A stretch of 64,000 nucleotides of DNA, from contig OY970235.1 in assembly GCA_963714145.1 (NCBI GenBank), forward strand, positions 5,580,001 to 5,644,000, in the 5' to 3' direction. The notes under the pieces are model-generated. The model did no database searches and was not told the DNA's origin. It worked only from the letters and a program-made list of their open reading frames with translations. This document shows, one piece after another, positions 9,013 to 17,768 of this stretch. The position numbers and the translations under genes were made by a program. The DNA is from JBBWZH01 sp035544115 (GTDB taxonomy: Bacteria; Actinomycetota; Actinomycetes; Mycobacteriales; CADCTP01). Numbering within the stretch: position 1 is the stretch's first letter; each line of letters starts with the position of its first letter.

Positions 9013-10665
9013 CTACACCAGCTCGTAGCGGAAGTCGGCCGGCCGCGGCCGCTCGGGCCCGACCAGCATGATCAGCAGCGGCGCCTCGCCGGTCCCGGCC
9101 AGCCCCAGCTCCTCGACGTAGGAGACCGCGTCGAAGCCGAGCGCCACCCCGCAGCCCAGCCCGAGCGCGGCCGCGGCCGTGTAGCAGGCCTGCGCGATCG
9201 CCCCGATCGTCGCGTTGACCAGGTGGTAGCCGCGATCGCCGACCGCGTCCAGCACCGCACCGATGCGGACGGTCGGCACCAGCACCGCGCCGGCCTGCTC
9301 CAGGTTGTAGTTGGCCAGGAAGTAGTTGCGCTGCAGGAACTCGCCGGGCGGGCCGGGCCGGATCGGCCGCAGCGCGTTCGCCGCCGGGTCGTACTCGTAC
9401 GAGCCGGCCGGCACCCGGTCCGCGTGGTTGACGAACGCGTACAGCCGGGCCAGCGGCGGGTCGCCGGCGTCGCAGCCGAACCGCACCCCGGCACTGGCCG
9501 CGAGCAGCGTGGCCAACTGCGCCGGCGCCAGCGGCCGCTGTGCCTCGAACCGGCCGAAGCTGCTCTTGCGCCGCCGCAGCGCGGTGCGGACGTCGGTCGG
9601 CAGCGGTTCCGGGTCCGGCAGGCTCAGCCGCGGGCCGGGGCGGGCCTCGACGGTCGCCGGGGCCAGCGCGCCGGGGGCCGGCCGGTCGGCCGCGTGCCCG
9701 GTGGTGGCCCGGTGCATCGCCACCACCGCGTCGAACGTCAGCACCCGCTGGGACCGCTCCTGGTCCGCGTGCCGGACGTGCACGCCGGCCAGCCCGATCG
9801 ACTCGGCGCCGACCCCGGTCCACACCGGCCCGGCCGGACCGGCGGCCGCACCGGGGCCGGCCGGCTCGGGGCCCGCCGGGTCGGCCCAGCTGAGCGGGAC
9901 GACCGCGAACAGACCCTCGGCGTCGTCGGCCAGGCCGAGCAGGCTGGCCAACCGCGGCTCGTCGAACCAGAGCGCCGGGTCGACCCGCAGGCCGTGCGCC
10001 TGCGCCCAGATCCGCCAGGTCTGCACGACGGTGCCGACGTCCATCGTCACCGCGTGGTAGGCGAAGTTGTTGTACTTGAAGGCGTTCTGCCAGTACTTCA
10101 CGCCGATCACCAGGAACTGGTCGGCGCCGGCCGCGGGCAGGTCGCCCAGCGCGGCCCGCACCTCGGCGGTGACGTCGCCGAGCAGCAGCGGCTGCAGCGC
10201 GTGCCGCGGCGTCGAGTAGTAGTAGACGCCCGGCGTCAGCGGCCCGCCCGGCCCACAGACCCAGTAGACGCTGCACGGGTAGAGCCCGCCGCCGGACGCG
10301 GTGCCCCGGTTCCAGTTCGCGTGCGCGTACGACGGCAGCGCGGCCAGGTCGGTGTTCGCCTGCACGCCGAGCCGCCGGCCGATCTGCGCGTACGAGTCGA
10401 GCAGCATCCCGGCCAGCAGCGGCAGGGTGAACCCGCGGGCCGGGCCGGTCGGGCCGGCCAGCCCGGCGGCCACGGTGGCGCCCGGCTCGACCTCCCCGGG
10501 CGGCAGCGGCAGGACGTCCACGCCCGGGTAGTACTTGCCCTTGCGCGGGGCGTCGCCCCAGTTCGGGACGAAGTCCACCGGCTCCATCGGCTCCCGGCCG
10601 CGGGCCACGATCGCCGGCGCGTACTCGCTGGCGTAGCCCGTGGTGCGCTGTCTCACTGTCGTCAT
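9013..10665 (-). CDS. SagB-type FMN-dependent azoline dehydrogenase
   Basis: A 550-aa protein made of two nitroreductase-like halves, as in double-domain SagB/ThcOx-family dehydrogenases that oxidise thiazolines/oxazolines to azoles. The first half has SGGGLYPCSVYW and an aromatic KYWQNAFKYNNFAYHAV segment like the SagB KY region. The second half repeats the fold from RRRKSSFGRFEAQRPL to the C-terminus, with NATIGAIAQACYTAAAALGLGC. The ATG is preceded by GAGG at normal spacing and overlaps the stop of the 49-codon ORF. It acts after the YcaO proteins, so aromatic azoles rather than azolines are expected in the product. Confidence 0.85.
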   Translation of the reverse strand: MTTVRQRTTGYASEYAPAIVARGREPMEPVDFVPNWGDAPRKGKYYPGVDVLPLPPGEVEPGATVAAGLAGPTGPARGFTLPLLAGMLLDSYAQIGRRLGVQANTDLAALPSYAHANWNRGTASGGGLYPCSVYWVCGPGGPLTPGVYYYSTPRHALQPLLLGDVTAEVRAALGDLPAAGADQFLVIGVKYWQNAFKYNNFAYHAVTMDVGTVVQTWRIWAQAHGLRVDPALWFDEPRLASLLGLADDAEGLFAVVPLSWADPAGPEPAGPGAAAGPAGPVWTGVGAESIGLAGVHVRHADQERSQRVLTFDAVVAMHRATTGHAADRPAPGALAPATVEARPGPRLSLPDPEPLPTDVRTALRRRKSSFGRFEAQRPLAPAQLATLLAASAGVRFGCDAGDPPLARLYAFVNHADRVPAGSYEYDPAANALRPIRPGPPGEFLQRNYFLANYNLEQAGAVLVPTVRIGAVLDAVGDRGYHLVNATIGAIAQACYTAAAALGLGCGVALGFDAVSYVEELGLAGTGEAPLLIMLVGPERPRPADFRYELV

Positions 10666-10811
10666 GGCTGCCTCGGGTCTGCGGGTCGGCGGGCGCGGAT
10701 CGGGTGGCCCGGATCGGGCGCACCGGGCGGGGCCACGGGGTGGCCGGTCATCAGGTGGCCTCCGGAGGGAGCGGGCGCGGAGCGCGGGAGGCCACCGGGC
10801 GGTCTGGTCAT
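10662..10811 (-). CDS. 49-codon ORF linking the second ycaO to the dehydrogenase gene
   Basis: An ORF whose ATG overlaps the YcaO stop (ATGA at 10808-10811) and whose stop overlaps the SagB start (ATGA at 10662-10665). The product, beginning MTRPPGGLPRS, is rich in Pro, Arg and Gly and has no Cys. An internal ATG at 10751 (MTGHPVAPPG, 29 aa) has a good GGAGG ribosome site seven bases upstream, while the first ATG has none. It may be a real small protein or only a translational bridge carrying ribosomes to sagB. It has no cyclisable Cys and only a few Ser/Thr, so it is not a credible precursor. Confidence 0.4.
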   Translation of the reverse strand: MTRPPGGLPRSAPAPSGGHLMTGHPVAPPGAPDPGHPIRARRPADPRQP

Positions 10812-13030
10812 GGGAACGGGTGGGGGGCCGGGTTGAGCTCGTCCGGGCGCAGCTCGCGGTCCTGCCGGCCGGCCGCGTGCAGCGCGGTCCGGACCCGGGG
10901 CAGCAGCGGCGCCCGCTGCCGCAGCCAGCCGAAGTCGATCGGCACCAGGCCGGGGACGATCACCTTGACCGTGTGCAGGCCGAGATCGCGCTGCTCCGGT
11001 GTGCTCTGGTCGACCGCGATCACGTCGAAGCCGGCGCCGGCCACCTGGGCCACCAGCCCGCGCAGGTCGTCGCGCAGGTCGGTCGACGGCGCCGGGCCCG
11101 AGCTGAACTGTTCGGCGATCGGGCTGGTTGGGCCGGGCCGGTCGAGCAGGAACGCCGCGTGCCGGGCCATCTCCGGCAGGCCGTACAGCAGCGGGTGGTC
11201 GTGCAGGCCGAGCACCCGGCCGAAGTCGTCCACCATCGGGCGCAGCCGGTCCCGGTCGGCGCCGGCCCGCATCCGCACCTTCACCGCGTCGGTGCCGATC
11301 TCGCAGAGGGCCGCCGCCACCGCCGCCTCCGGGTCGAGGCTGGCGCCGCCACCGAAGGCGAGCGTGCCGATGCCGCCGTCCCGGCGCACCGCGACCGCGG
11401 TCACCACCGGGATCGAGAAGGTGATCCGGGTGTCGAAGAACCGGGCCTGGTAGCCGTACATGGCCAGCCGGTCGACCATCTGCCGGGTGCTCGCCCGGGT
11501 GCTGCTGGCCGGGTCCATCTCGGGCAGCGCCGCCCGGCTGTACCAGCTGATGAGGAAGGCGTCCCGCTCGATGACCTCCATCAGTCCGAAGTAGACGGCC
11601 TCTTCCAGCGAGCCGCCGGACGCGCAGCCGTTCGAGGTCTCCTGCACGAACCGGGCTTCCACCGGCGGCGTGTGGTAGTAGGCCAGCACCTCGGGCACCA
11701 GGATCGGCCGGTCGTCCCGGAGCGAGTGCCCCCAGACCCAGGAGATCGGCACCTCCTCGGTGAACCGGGTCAGGTACGGGTTGGCCCGGTAGAACGCGTC
11801 GGAGTAGACGCCGCACTCGCGCGGGTCCAGCGCCGGGCCGTCGAGGTCGCGCAGCGGGGCGGTCAGGGTCGCCGCCCGGCCACGGGCGCGCAGCCCGGCG
11901 GCCCGCTCCAGCCCTTCCAGCACGGCCACCTTCGCGCTGTGCGCGTAGCTGTCGGCGTGCCCGCCGCACAACGTCTCGCGCAGGTACGGCCCGGACCGCA
12001 GGGTGAACGAGCCGATCACCGCCGCGGTCGTACTGGACGTCAGGTCGTGCAGCAGCGCGCCGCTCAGCCCGCCGCAGACCGGGTTCGCGTACGCCTCGGT
12101 GGACAGGCCGTACTCGTCGATGCCGCGCACCCGGAACGTGTCCGGATCCGGCTTGGGTGCCGGCCGCAGCACGATCGTGCCGCCGTCGCGGCTGTCGGCG
12201 GTGCGCCGGCCGCAGCGCGGGCACTCCGGGTCCGGCACCAGCGGCAGCCGGCGGACCCGCATGCTGGCCAGGTCGACGTGGTAGATCTCGGCGGTGCCCG
12301 GGGCCGGTTCCGGCCGGCCGTCCGGCAGCGCCGCGATCAGGCCGGCGATCAGGCCGGCCGCGAACGGGGTCGGGTAAGGCGATTCGCCGGCCGCCTGGGT
12401 CGGCCCGCCCAACTCCAGCGCGTCCCGCAGGTTGGCCGACCGGACCGACTGCCAGCGCCGCGCCAGGCAGCGCGAGCACGCCGGCTCCCCGGCCACCGGC
12501 CCGACGATCGCGTGCTGGCCGTACAGGAACACCGGCACCGCCCCCGCCGGCACCCCGTCCGCCGCGGCCAGTTCGTCCCGCACCCCGAGCGGGACGACCC
12601 GCACCGGCATCAGCCCGTCCCGGACGCCGAACCGCCCGACCGGCAGCCCGACCGGCAGCCCAGCGGGCAGCCCCGCCCCGGACGACCGGCCCGGCGGCCG
12701 CGCGTCGGCCGACCGGCCAACCCCGGCCGGCAGCCCGGTACCGGCCGGCAGGCTCGGGCCGGTCGCGGGGCCGGCCGGGCCGGCGAACCGGTCCGCCGGG
12801 CCGGAGCCGGTCGGGCCGGCGAACCGGTCCGCCGGGCCGGAGCCGGTCGGGCCGGCGGGTCGGGTCGGCGAGCCGGGATGGCTCGGGCCGGCGTCGGCCA
12901 GCCCGGGGTCGGCCAGCGCGGCGGCGATCAGGTTGGCCAGCCGGCCGGCCGCCCGGGCGCCCGGGACCGCCGGCCGGTCGGGCGCCGGATCCGTCGCCGG
13001 CACCGGCCGGGGCGGGCTCTGCAGCGTCAT
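10808..13030 (-). CDS. YcaO-domain cyclodehydratase (TOMM D protein), copy 2
   Basis: A 740-aa YcaO protein closely related to the one at 51-2009. It has the same CxxC pairs (CSRC and CPRC), the same SNGCASGGSLEEAV / LMEVIERDAF nucleotide-binding helix, and the same terminal PHPFP. It differs by an N-terminal extension of roughly 140 residues that is low-complexity (Gly, Pro, Ala) and contains a duplicated 12-residue unit. Its ATG overlaps the F-protein stop. It is the YcaO immediately after the F protein, so it is the better candidate for the main azoline-forming enzyme, with copy 1 possibly adding specificity or another modification. That division is inference. Confidence 0.88.
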   Translation of the reverse strand: MTLQSPPRPVPATDPAPDRPAVPGARAAGRLANLIAAALADPGLADAGPSHPGSPTRPAGPTGSGPADRFAGPTGSGPADRFAGPAGPATGPSLPAGTGLPAGVGRSADARPPGRSSGAGLPAGLPVGLPVGRFGVRDGLMPVRVVPLGVRDELAAADGVPAGAVPVFLYGQHAIVGPVAGEPACSRCLARRWQSVRSANLRDALELGGPTQAAGESPYPTPFAAGLIAGLIAALPDGRPEPAPGTAEIYHVDLASMRVRRLPLVPDPECPRCGRRTADSRDGGTIVLRPAPKPDPDTFRVRGIDEYGLSTEAYANPVCGGLSGALLHDLTSSTTAAVIGSFTLRSGPYLRETLCGGHADSYAHSAKVAVLEGLERAAGLRARGRAATLTAPLRDLDGPALDPRECGVYSDAFYRANPYLTRFTEEVPISWVWGHSLRDDRPILVPEVLAYYHTPPVEARFVQETSNGCASGGSLEEAVYFGLMEVIERDAFLISWYSRAALPEMDPASSTRASTRQMVDRLAMYGYQARFFDTRITFSIPVVTAVAVRRDGGIGTLAFGGGASLDPEAAVAAALCEIGTDAVKVRMRAGADRDRLRPMVDDFGRVLGLHDHPLLYGLPEMARHAAFLLDRPGPTSPIAEQFSSGPAPSTDLRDDLRGLVAQVAGAGFDVIAVDQSTPEQRDLGLHTVKVIVPGLVPIDFGWLRQRAPLLPRVRTALHAAGRQDRELRPDELNPAPHPFP
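12781..12852 (-). repeat. 36-bp direct repeat, two perfect copies, inside ycaO copy 2
   Basis: Two head-to-tail 36-base units (12781-12816 and 12817-12852) encode a duplicated 12-residue segment around GSGPADRFAGPT in the low-complexity N-terminal extension. The length is a multiple of three, so the reading frame is kept. Perfect identity suggests a recent slippage event. Confidence 0.9.
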
Positions 13031-15240
13031 CGAACCGACCGCTCGGCCAGCAGCACCCGGGTGGTGGCCAGGCCGCCGCGGCGCAGGTCGGCGCTGGTGG
13101 TGACGGCGGCCAGCGCGTCCAGGCCGCCGGACCGCAGGCCGGCCAGCAGCGCCGCCCAACTGCCGGCCGCGGCCAGCCGGGCCGGCCGGTCGGCGGTGGG
13201 CCGCAGGGTGGCCGCGTCCAGGTCGCGCAGCAGCGGGTCGCCACTGTCCACCGACCGCCCGGTCTGCTGTCCCAGCTGGACGGCGCCGAGCAGGTCGCGG
13301 ACCGCGGCCAGGGCCGCGTCCGTCCACTGTGGATGTGCGGCGGCCCGCCAGAGTGGCGCCCCGCCGGCCGGGTCGGCCACCCGGGCCAGCAGCGCGTACC
13401 CGCCGGCCACCCCGGACAGTTCCAGCAGTTCCAGCTCGACGCCGAGGTTCGCGGCCGACCGGGCCAGGAAGGTCAGTTCCGGACTGCCGCCGGCGGTGTC
13501 CAGGGCGACCCGGTTGACGGCGCCGCCGCGGATGGCGCCGAGCACCGCCCGGTAGGCCAGCGCGGACGCCAGCCCGTGCCGGGCCGCCTCGGCCAGCGTG
13601 CTGCCGGCACCGACGCCGGCCCCGGTCCGGACGAACCCGGCGCCGCGGTTGTCCGGCCCGTACGGGCGCACCGCCGCGGCCGGGACCAGCCAGCGCTCGC
13701 CGTCCAGCAGCGAGGTGGCCGGCAGCCAGCCGCCCGGGCCACCCTCCGGCCCGGGCCCGATGCCCGGCCCGGTCGCGATGCCCAGCGCGCCGGGGTCGAT
13801 CGCCGGCGCCGAACCGGCCGGCACCCTTGGCACGCCGACGTGCTCGGCATACACACCGGCCGCCGCCCGCAGCGCCCGCTGCCGGGCCCCGGCGACATGA
13901 TGCACGTCGAACGCGGCGATCTCGCGCCGGCCGGTGCCGACCGCCAACTCCAGCGTGCTCACCTTCAGCGGCGTCTGCACCCACGGCTCGTCGGTGAACC
14001 GGGTGAACACGCCGGCGTACCGGCCGACCAGCACCATCCGCTCGTTCAGGTCGACGATCGCCGCGTCCGCCGCCCGGTCCGCCGCCCCGGCCGGGTCGCC
14101 GTCACCGTCCACAGTGGACGGCTCGGTCGCCAGCTCGATCGGGCCATCCACAATGGACGGATCGGCGCTGTCGAGGGTGGCGCAGTTCGGACAGGACGGA
14201 TGCGGGAACACCGGCTCAGTGAGAACGTCCAATGTGGACATGTTCTGGATGATCACCTTGCCGGCGGTCTCGGCCGGCAGCGCCTCGGTGGTCAGCCGGA
14301 AGATCTCGTAGCCGAGCAGGTTGCCGAGCATCGCGGCCACCGATCCGGCCGGCCGCGGGCCCGCCGCGGCCAGCGCCGGCAGGCTGACCCCGCGCCAGAG
14401 TTCGGCCGCCGCGGCGGCTTCCCCGTTGCCGCCCAGCCGCAGCGCCGCGCAGGTCCAGCAGCCGGCCTGGCCGGCCGCGGTCAGCGGCCCGACGACCGCC
14501 CGCGAGCCGATCGTCCACACCGGCAGCAGCGTCTTGCCCACCGGGACGCCGGCCGCCAGCAGCCGCACCGCGGCAGCCGCCCCGCCGACCACCACGACGT
14601 CGTAGTCGTCCAGGGCGGCCCAATCCAGCGCGGGCCCGGCCGGCTCGCCGGCGGACCCGGCCGGGCCGGCCAGGACGTCCAGGCGCACCGGGCAACCCGC
14701 CGCGATCAGCTCCGCCGCCTCGGCCCACACGTCGGCCGCGTCCAACTCCGGGACCAGCCCGACCGCCGCACACCCGTTGCGCACCAGGCTCAGCGCGCAC
14801 CAGCGGGCCACCGCGTCGACTCCGAGCACGGCCACCCGGGTCTCCCGGAACCGCAGGAACCGCCGCGCCGGCTCGTCCTTGTAGTGCTCGATGTAGGCGA
14901 GCTGCGGGTCGAACCGGGCCGCCACCGCCGGGTCCAGCGCCGCCGGTGCGGCCGCCGAGGCCGGCACGTCCCGGGCGAAGTCCCGCTCGTACAAGGCCTT
15001 TACCAACTCGCCAACCATCTCCCGGTGCGCCGGGCCGAGTGCCGCGCAGATGTCGTCCACCCGGTGCTGGCCGTTCAGGTGCGGCACCACCAGCGAGGCG
15101 AACCGGTAGGCGGTGGCCGCGGTCAGGCTGAACCCGCCGTCCGCGTTGTGGAACAGCACGCCGTCGGGCGTCTTGGTGAACAGCAGGTCGCGCCGGATGC
15201 GGGGCCGGGTGCCGGCAACCGACTCGTACGCAGTAACCAT
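13027..15240 (-). CDS. TOMM leader peptide-binding ThiF-like protein (F protein)
   Basis: A 737-aa protein of the ocin_ThiF-like family, which binds the leader peptide and delivers it to the YcaO cyclodehydratase. Residues ~15-90 look like a PqqD-type recognition element (LLFTKTPDGVLFHNADGGF and so on). A degenerate ThiF/E1 fold follows (RVAVLGVDAVARWCALSL), with zinc cysteines in CWTC and CPNC. The C-terminal half resembles the extra domain of F proteins. The chosen ATG at 15240 has GAGG eight bases upstream. A GTG at 15288 overlapping the regulator stop (GTGA) would add 16 residues and is also possible. First enzyme gene of the operon. Confidence 0.82.
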   Translation of the reverse strand: MVTAYESVAGTRPRIRRDLLFTKTPDGVLFHNADGGFSLTAATAYRFASLVVPHLNGQHRVDDICAALGPAHREMVGELVKALYERDFARDVPASAAAPAALDPAVAARFDPQLAYIEHYKDEPARRFLRFRETRVAVLGVDAVARWCALSLVRNGCAAVGLVPELDAADVWAEAAELIAAGCPVRLDVLAGPAGSAGEPAGPALDWAALDDYDVVVVGGAAAAVRLLAAGVPVGKTLLPVWTIGSRAVVGPLTAAGQAGCWTCAALRLGGNGEAAAAAELWRGVSLPALAAAGPRPAGSVAAMLGNLLGYEIFRLTTEALPAETAGKVIIQNMSTLDVLTEPVFPHPSCPNCATLDSADPSIVDGPIELATEPSTVDGDGDPAGAADRAADAAIVDLNERMVLVGRYAGVFTRFTDEPWVQTPLKVSTLELAVGTGRREIAAFDVHHVAGARQRALRAAAGVYAEHVGVPRVPAGSAPAIDPGALGIATGPGIGPGPEGGPGGWLPATSLLDGERWLVPAAAVRPYGPDNRGAGFVRTGAGVGAGSTLAEAARHGLASALAYRAVLGAIRGGAVNRVALDTAGGSPELTFLARSAANLGVELELLELSGVAGGYALLARVADPAGGAPLWRAAAHPQWTDAALAAVRDLLGAVQLGQQTGRSVDSGDPLLRDLDAATLRPTADRPARLAAAGSWAALLAGLRSGGLDALAAVTTSADLRRGGLATTRVLLAERSVR

Positions 15241-15284
15241 CTCGGACACCTCTGTCTTCGCTGGTGGGATCTCAGCTGGTCGGG

Positions 15285-17201
15285 TCACCCGGTGGGGACG
15301 GCGGCGCTGCGGGCGAATTGCCGCAGCAGGTCGTGCATGGTGAAGTGGTCCGGCCCGGCGTCCAGCAGGTTCGCGTCGACCAGGACATCCAGAATCTGTT
15401 CGGCGGCCGCCCGGCTGGTGCCCAGTACCGCGGCGCCGGTGCCGGCGGAGAACACCGGCTCAGCGGATTCGGCCAGCCGGATGAACGCGTCCACCAGGTC
15501 GGGCTCGACCTGGCGCAGCCAGCCCGCCAGCCGGTGCGGCACGGACAGCCGCGGGTCGTCCGGCAGCGCGAGCCGGCCGACCGGGTCCTCGTCGAGCCAG
15601 TCGACCGCGTCGGCGATCCGCATCCGGGGCCGGATCACCAGCCGGGCGCCGACGATCCGCAGTGCGAGCGGGAAGTGCCCGCAGGCGATGGCCAACTCGG
15701 CCACCGCGGTCGGTTCGGCACCGGCCCGGTCGGCCCCCAGCAGCGCGGTCAGCAGCTCCCGCGACTCGTCCGGGTCGAGCGCGTCCAGCCGGTAGACCCG
15801 GGCGCCGTGCCTGGCCACCGGCCCGGCCAGGCTGAGCCGGCTGGTGACGATCACCGGCAGGTCCGGGTTGCACGCGGCCAGCGGCTCGCGCAGCTGCTCG
15901 GCGCTGACCGCGCCGTCCAGCACGACCAGCGCGTCCTCGGGCCGGCCGGCCCGGGCGGCGGTCAGGAACTCGGCCAGCGCCGCGGCGACCGCCGCGGCCG
16001 GCCGCGCCGCGTCGTCCGGCTGGCTGAGCGGGATCAGCGCCTGCGGCCCGGGCAGCGCCGGCCGGGCCAGCCGGGCGACGTGCAGTGCCAGCGCGGTCTT
16101 GCCGATGCCGGGCGGGCCGGTCAGCAGGTGCACGCCGGGGCCGGCGACGAGGGCCCCGACGATCGCCTCCGCGGTGGCCGCCCGGCCGGTGAAGTGCGGC
16201 ACCACCGGCAGCCCGGGCCCGACCGGCCGGGCCGCCGGCTCGACCACCGCGGACGGCGCGCCCGGAGGGGTAGCCGGTGGTGCCGGGCTGCCCGGCGCGG
16301 CCGGCCGGGCCGGCGCCGGGCCGGGATTGTCCGGGGCACCGGCCGGATCGGCCAGCCGGACCGGCCACGGGCCGGCCGCCCAGCCGCCCACCGGCTGGCC
16401 CAGCTCGGCCCCCCGCAGGATCGCCGCCTCCAGCTCGCGCAGCGACCGGCCGGCGTCCAGGCCCAGCTCGCCGCGCAGGTAGTCCTTGACCCGGCGGATC
16501 TCGGCCAGCGCCTCGGCCTGCCGGCCGGTCCGGTAGAGCGCCTCGATCAGCTGCTCGGACAGCCGCTCGTGGCCGGGGTTGGCGCGAGCGGCGCTCCACA
16601 GGTCCGGCAGCGCGGCCCGGGCGGCGCCGAGGCCGATCTTCAGGTCGGACACCCGCTCCACCGCCCGCAGCCGCTCCTCGGCCAGCCGCGGCACCACGTC
16701 CCGGTGCAGCAGCTCGGACGGCACGTTCGCGAGCAGCGGCCCGCGCCAGAGCGCGAGCGCCTCGTCCAGCAGGTGCCGCTCCTCCTCCGGGTCGGCCTCG
16801 GCCGCCGCCCGCGCGACCAGCTGGCGGAACTCGACCAGGTCCAGCGTCCGCGGCCCGGCCAGCATCCGGTAGCCGCCCGGGACCGTCTCCACCGCCGTGT
16901 TCGCGATGCCGTGCTTGCTGAACAGTTGGCGCAGCCGCAGCACGCAGTTCTGCAGCGCGGCGCGCGCGGTGGCCGGTTGATCGTCGCCCCAGACCGCCTG
17001 TTGCAGGGTGCCGACGGCCACCACACCGTTGGGGTTGAGCAGCAACGTAGCCAGCAGGATGGTCGGCTTGGACGGCTGCAGCACGACCGCTTCGCCGCCG
17101 TCGGCGATGCTCAGCGGGCCGAGGAGCTGGAACCTCGGGGTCCGGTGCGCAGCCTCGGCAGCCGCCTCGGGGTCGTCGGTGCCGCGCAGCAGGCTGGTCA
17201 C
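15285..17201 (-). CDS. AfsR/SARP-family transcriptional regulator
   Basis: A 638-aa regulator. Residues ~20-115 form an OmpR-like winged helix and ~120-265 the bacterial transcriptional activation domain, together a SARP module. A proline-rich linker (~285-330) leads to an NB-ARC-type ATPase with Walker A GPPGIGKT at 362-369 and sensor-region TSRLSL. The C-terminus ends after a winged-helix-like segment with no long TPR array. A GTG start is used and no strong ribosome site is seen. It is the first gene of the minus-strand operon and its stop touches the F-protein region, so it is probably the pathway-specific activator of the azole peptide genes. Confidence 0.88.
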   Translation of the reverse strand: MTSLLRGTDDPEAAAEAAHRTPRFQLLGPLSIADGGEAVVLQPSKPTILLATLLLNPNGVVAVGTLQQAVWGDDQPATARAALQNCVLRLRQLFSKHGIANTAVETVPGGYRMLAGPRTLDLVEFRQLVARAAAEADPEEERHLLDEALALWRGPLLANVPSELLHRDVVPRLAEERLRAVERVSDLKIGLGAARAALPDLWSAARANPGHERLSEQLIEALYRTGRQAEALAEIRRVKDYLRGELGLDAGRSLRELEAAILRGAELGQPVGGWAAGPWPVRLADPAGAPDNPGPAPARPAAPGSPAPPATPPGAPSAVVEPAARPVGPGLPVVPHFTGRAATAEAIVGALVAGPGVHLLTGPPGIGKTALALHVARLARPALPGPQALIPLSQPDDAARPAAAVAAALAEFLTAARAGRPEDALVVLDGAVSAEQLREPLAACNPDLPVIVTSRLSLAGPVARHGARVYRLDALDPDESRELLTALLGADRAGAEPTAVAELAIACGHFPLALRIVGARLVIRPRMRIADAVDWLDEDPVGRLALPDDPRLSVPHRLAGWLRQVEPDLVDAFIRLAESAEPVFSAGTGAAVLGTSRAAAEQILDVLVDANLLDAGPDHFTMHDLLRQFARSAAVPTG

Positions 17202-17768
17202 GGCGTTGCGGGCGGCGGGTTGGGCCGGCCGTATCGGCCGGGCTGGCGGGGGCTTCGAAGCGGTCGCGCAGCGGAGCTGAACGCACCGAATCCGGGCACG
17301 GTCGACCTCCTGGGGTCAGCATCAGGAGAAACTCGGCAACCGGCCGGTGCGCGCCGACCGCGTGCGGGCGGGACGTCTCCTTCGACTCGACTGTGGGTCA
17401 TGTTCCGGGGCGCTCCTTGGCCCGCTCCAAGTTCGCGCCAATCTCCCGCTAAAGCGGACCGCGCACGCCGGCCCGACTCAACGCGTGCCATCCAGCCCGT
17501 CGTGGGACATCCGGCACTTCATCGCACGCAATCATGAGACTGGTCCGGACGACCTGATATGCAATGCGCGTATCCGGTGTCCAATCGAGCAACGACGCTG
17601 CCCGGGACGGCTACCCAGCACTGCCGGCGCGCAGGCGCCCCGGCCGGCGGCCGGGAGATAAACACCGAATTGCCAGCCACCTGCCCCGGACGGACCGGAA
17701 CGATGGTGACTGGCAATTCGGCTGGCGGCCCGCTTGGCCCGGATAGCAGCAGCCGCCGATATCGGAAG
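17202..17768 (-). other. Intergenic region ahead of the azole-peptide operon
   Basis: 567 bases with no ORF of convincing codon use on either strand. I looked for a Ser/Cys-rich precursor ORF and found none. The operon promoter must lie here, but no clear -35/-10 pair stands out. Confidence 0.5.

Noticed and set aside
6131..10723. A 1530-codon open frame covering LanB and the dehydrogenase region
   Set aside because: Only the 6131-9010 part is the LanB protein; the rest is a shadow of the SagB gene in a different frame.
8515..10836. Long plus-strand ORFs opposite the azole operon
   Set aside because: They are Arg/Pro/Gly/Ala-rich antisense shadows typical of very GC-rich DNA, with no domain signatures.
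17198..17716. Short ORFs in the gap before the azole operon as precursor peptides
   Set aside because: Poor codon use, no leader-like helix and no Cys/Ser/Thr-rich core next to a plausible cleavage site.
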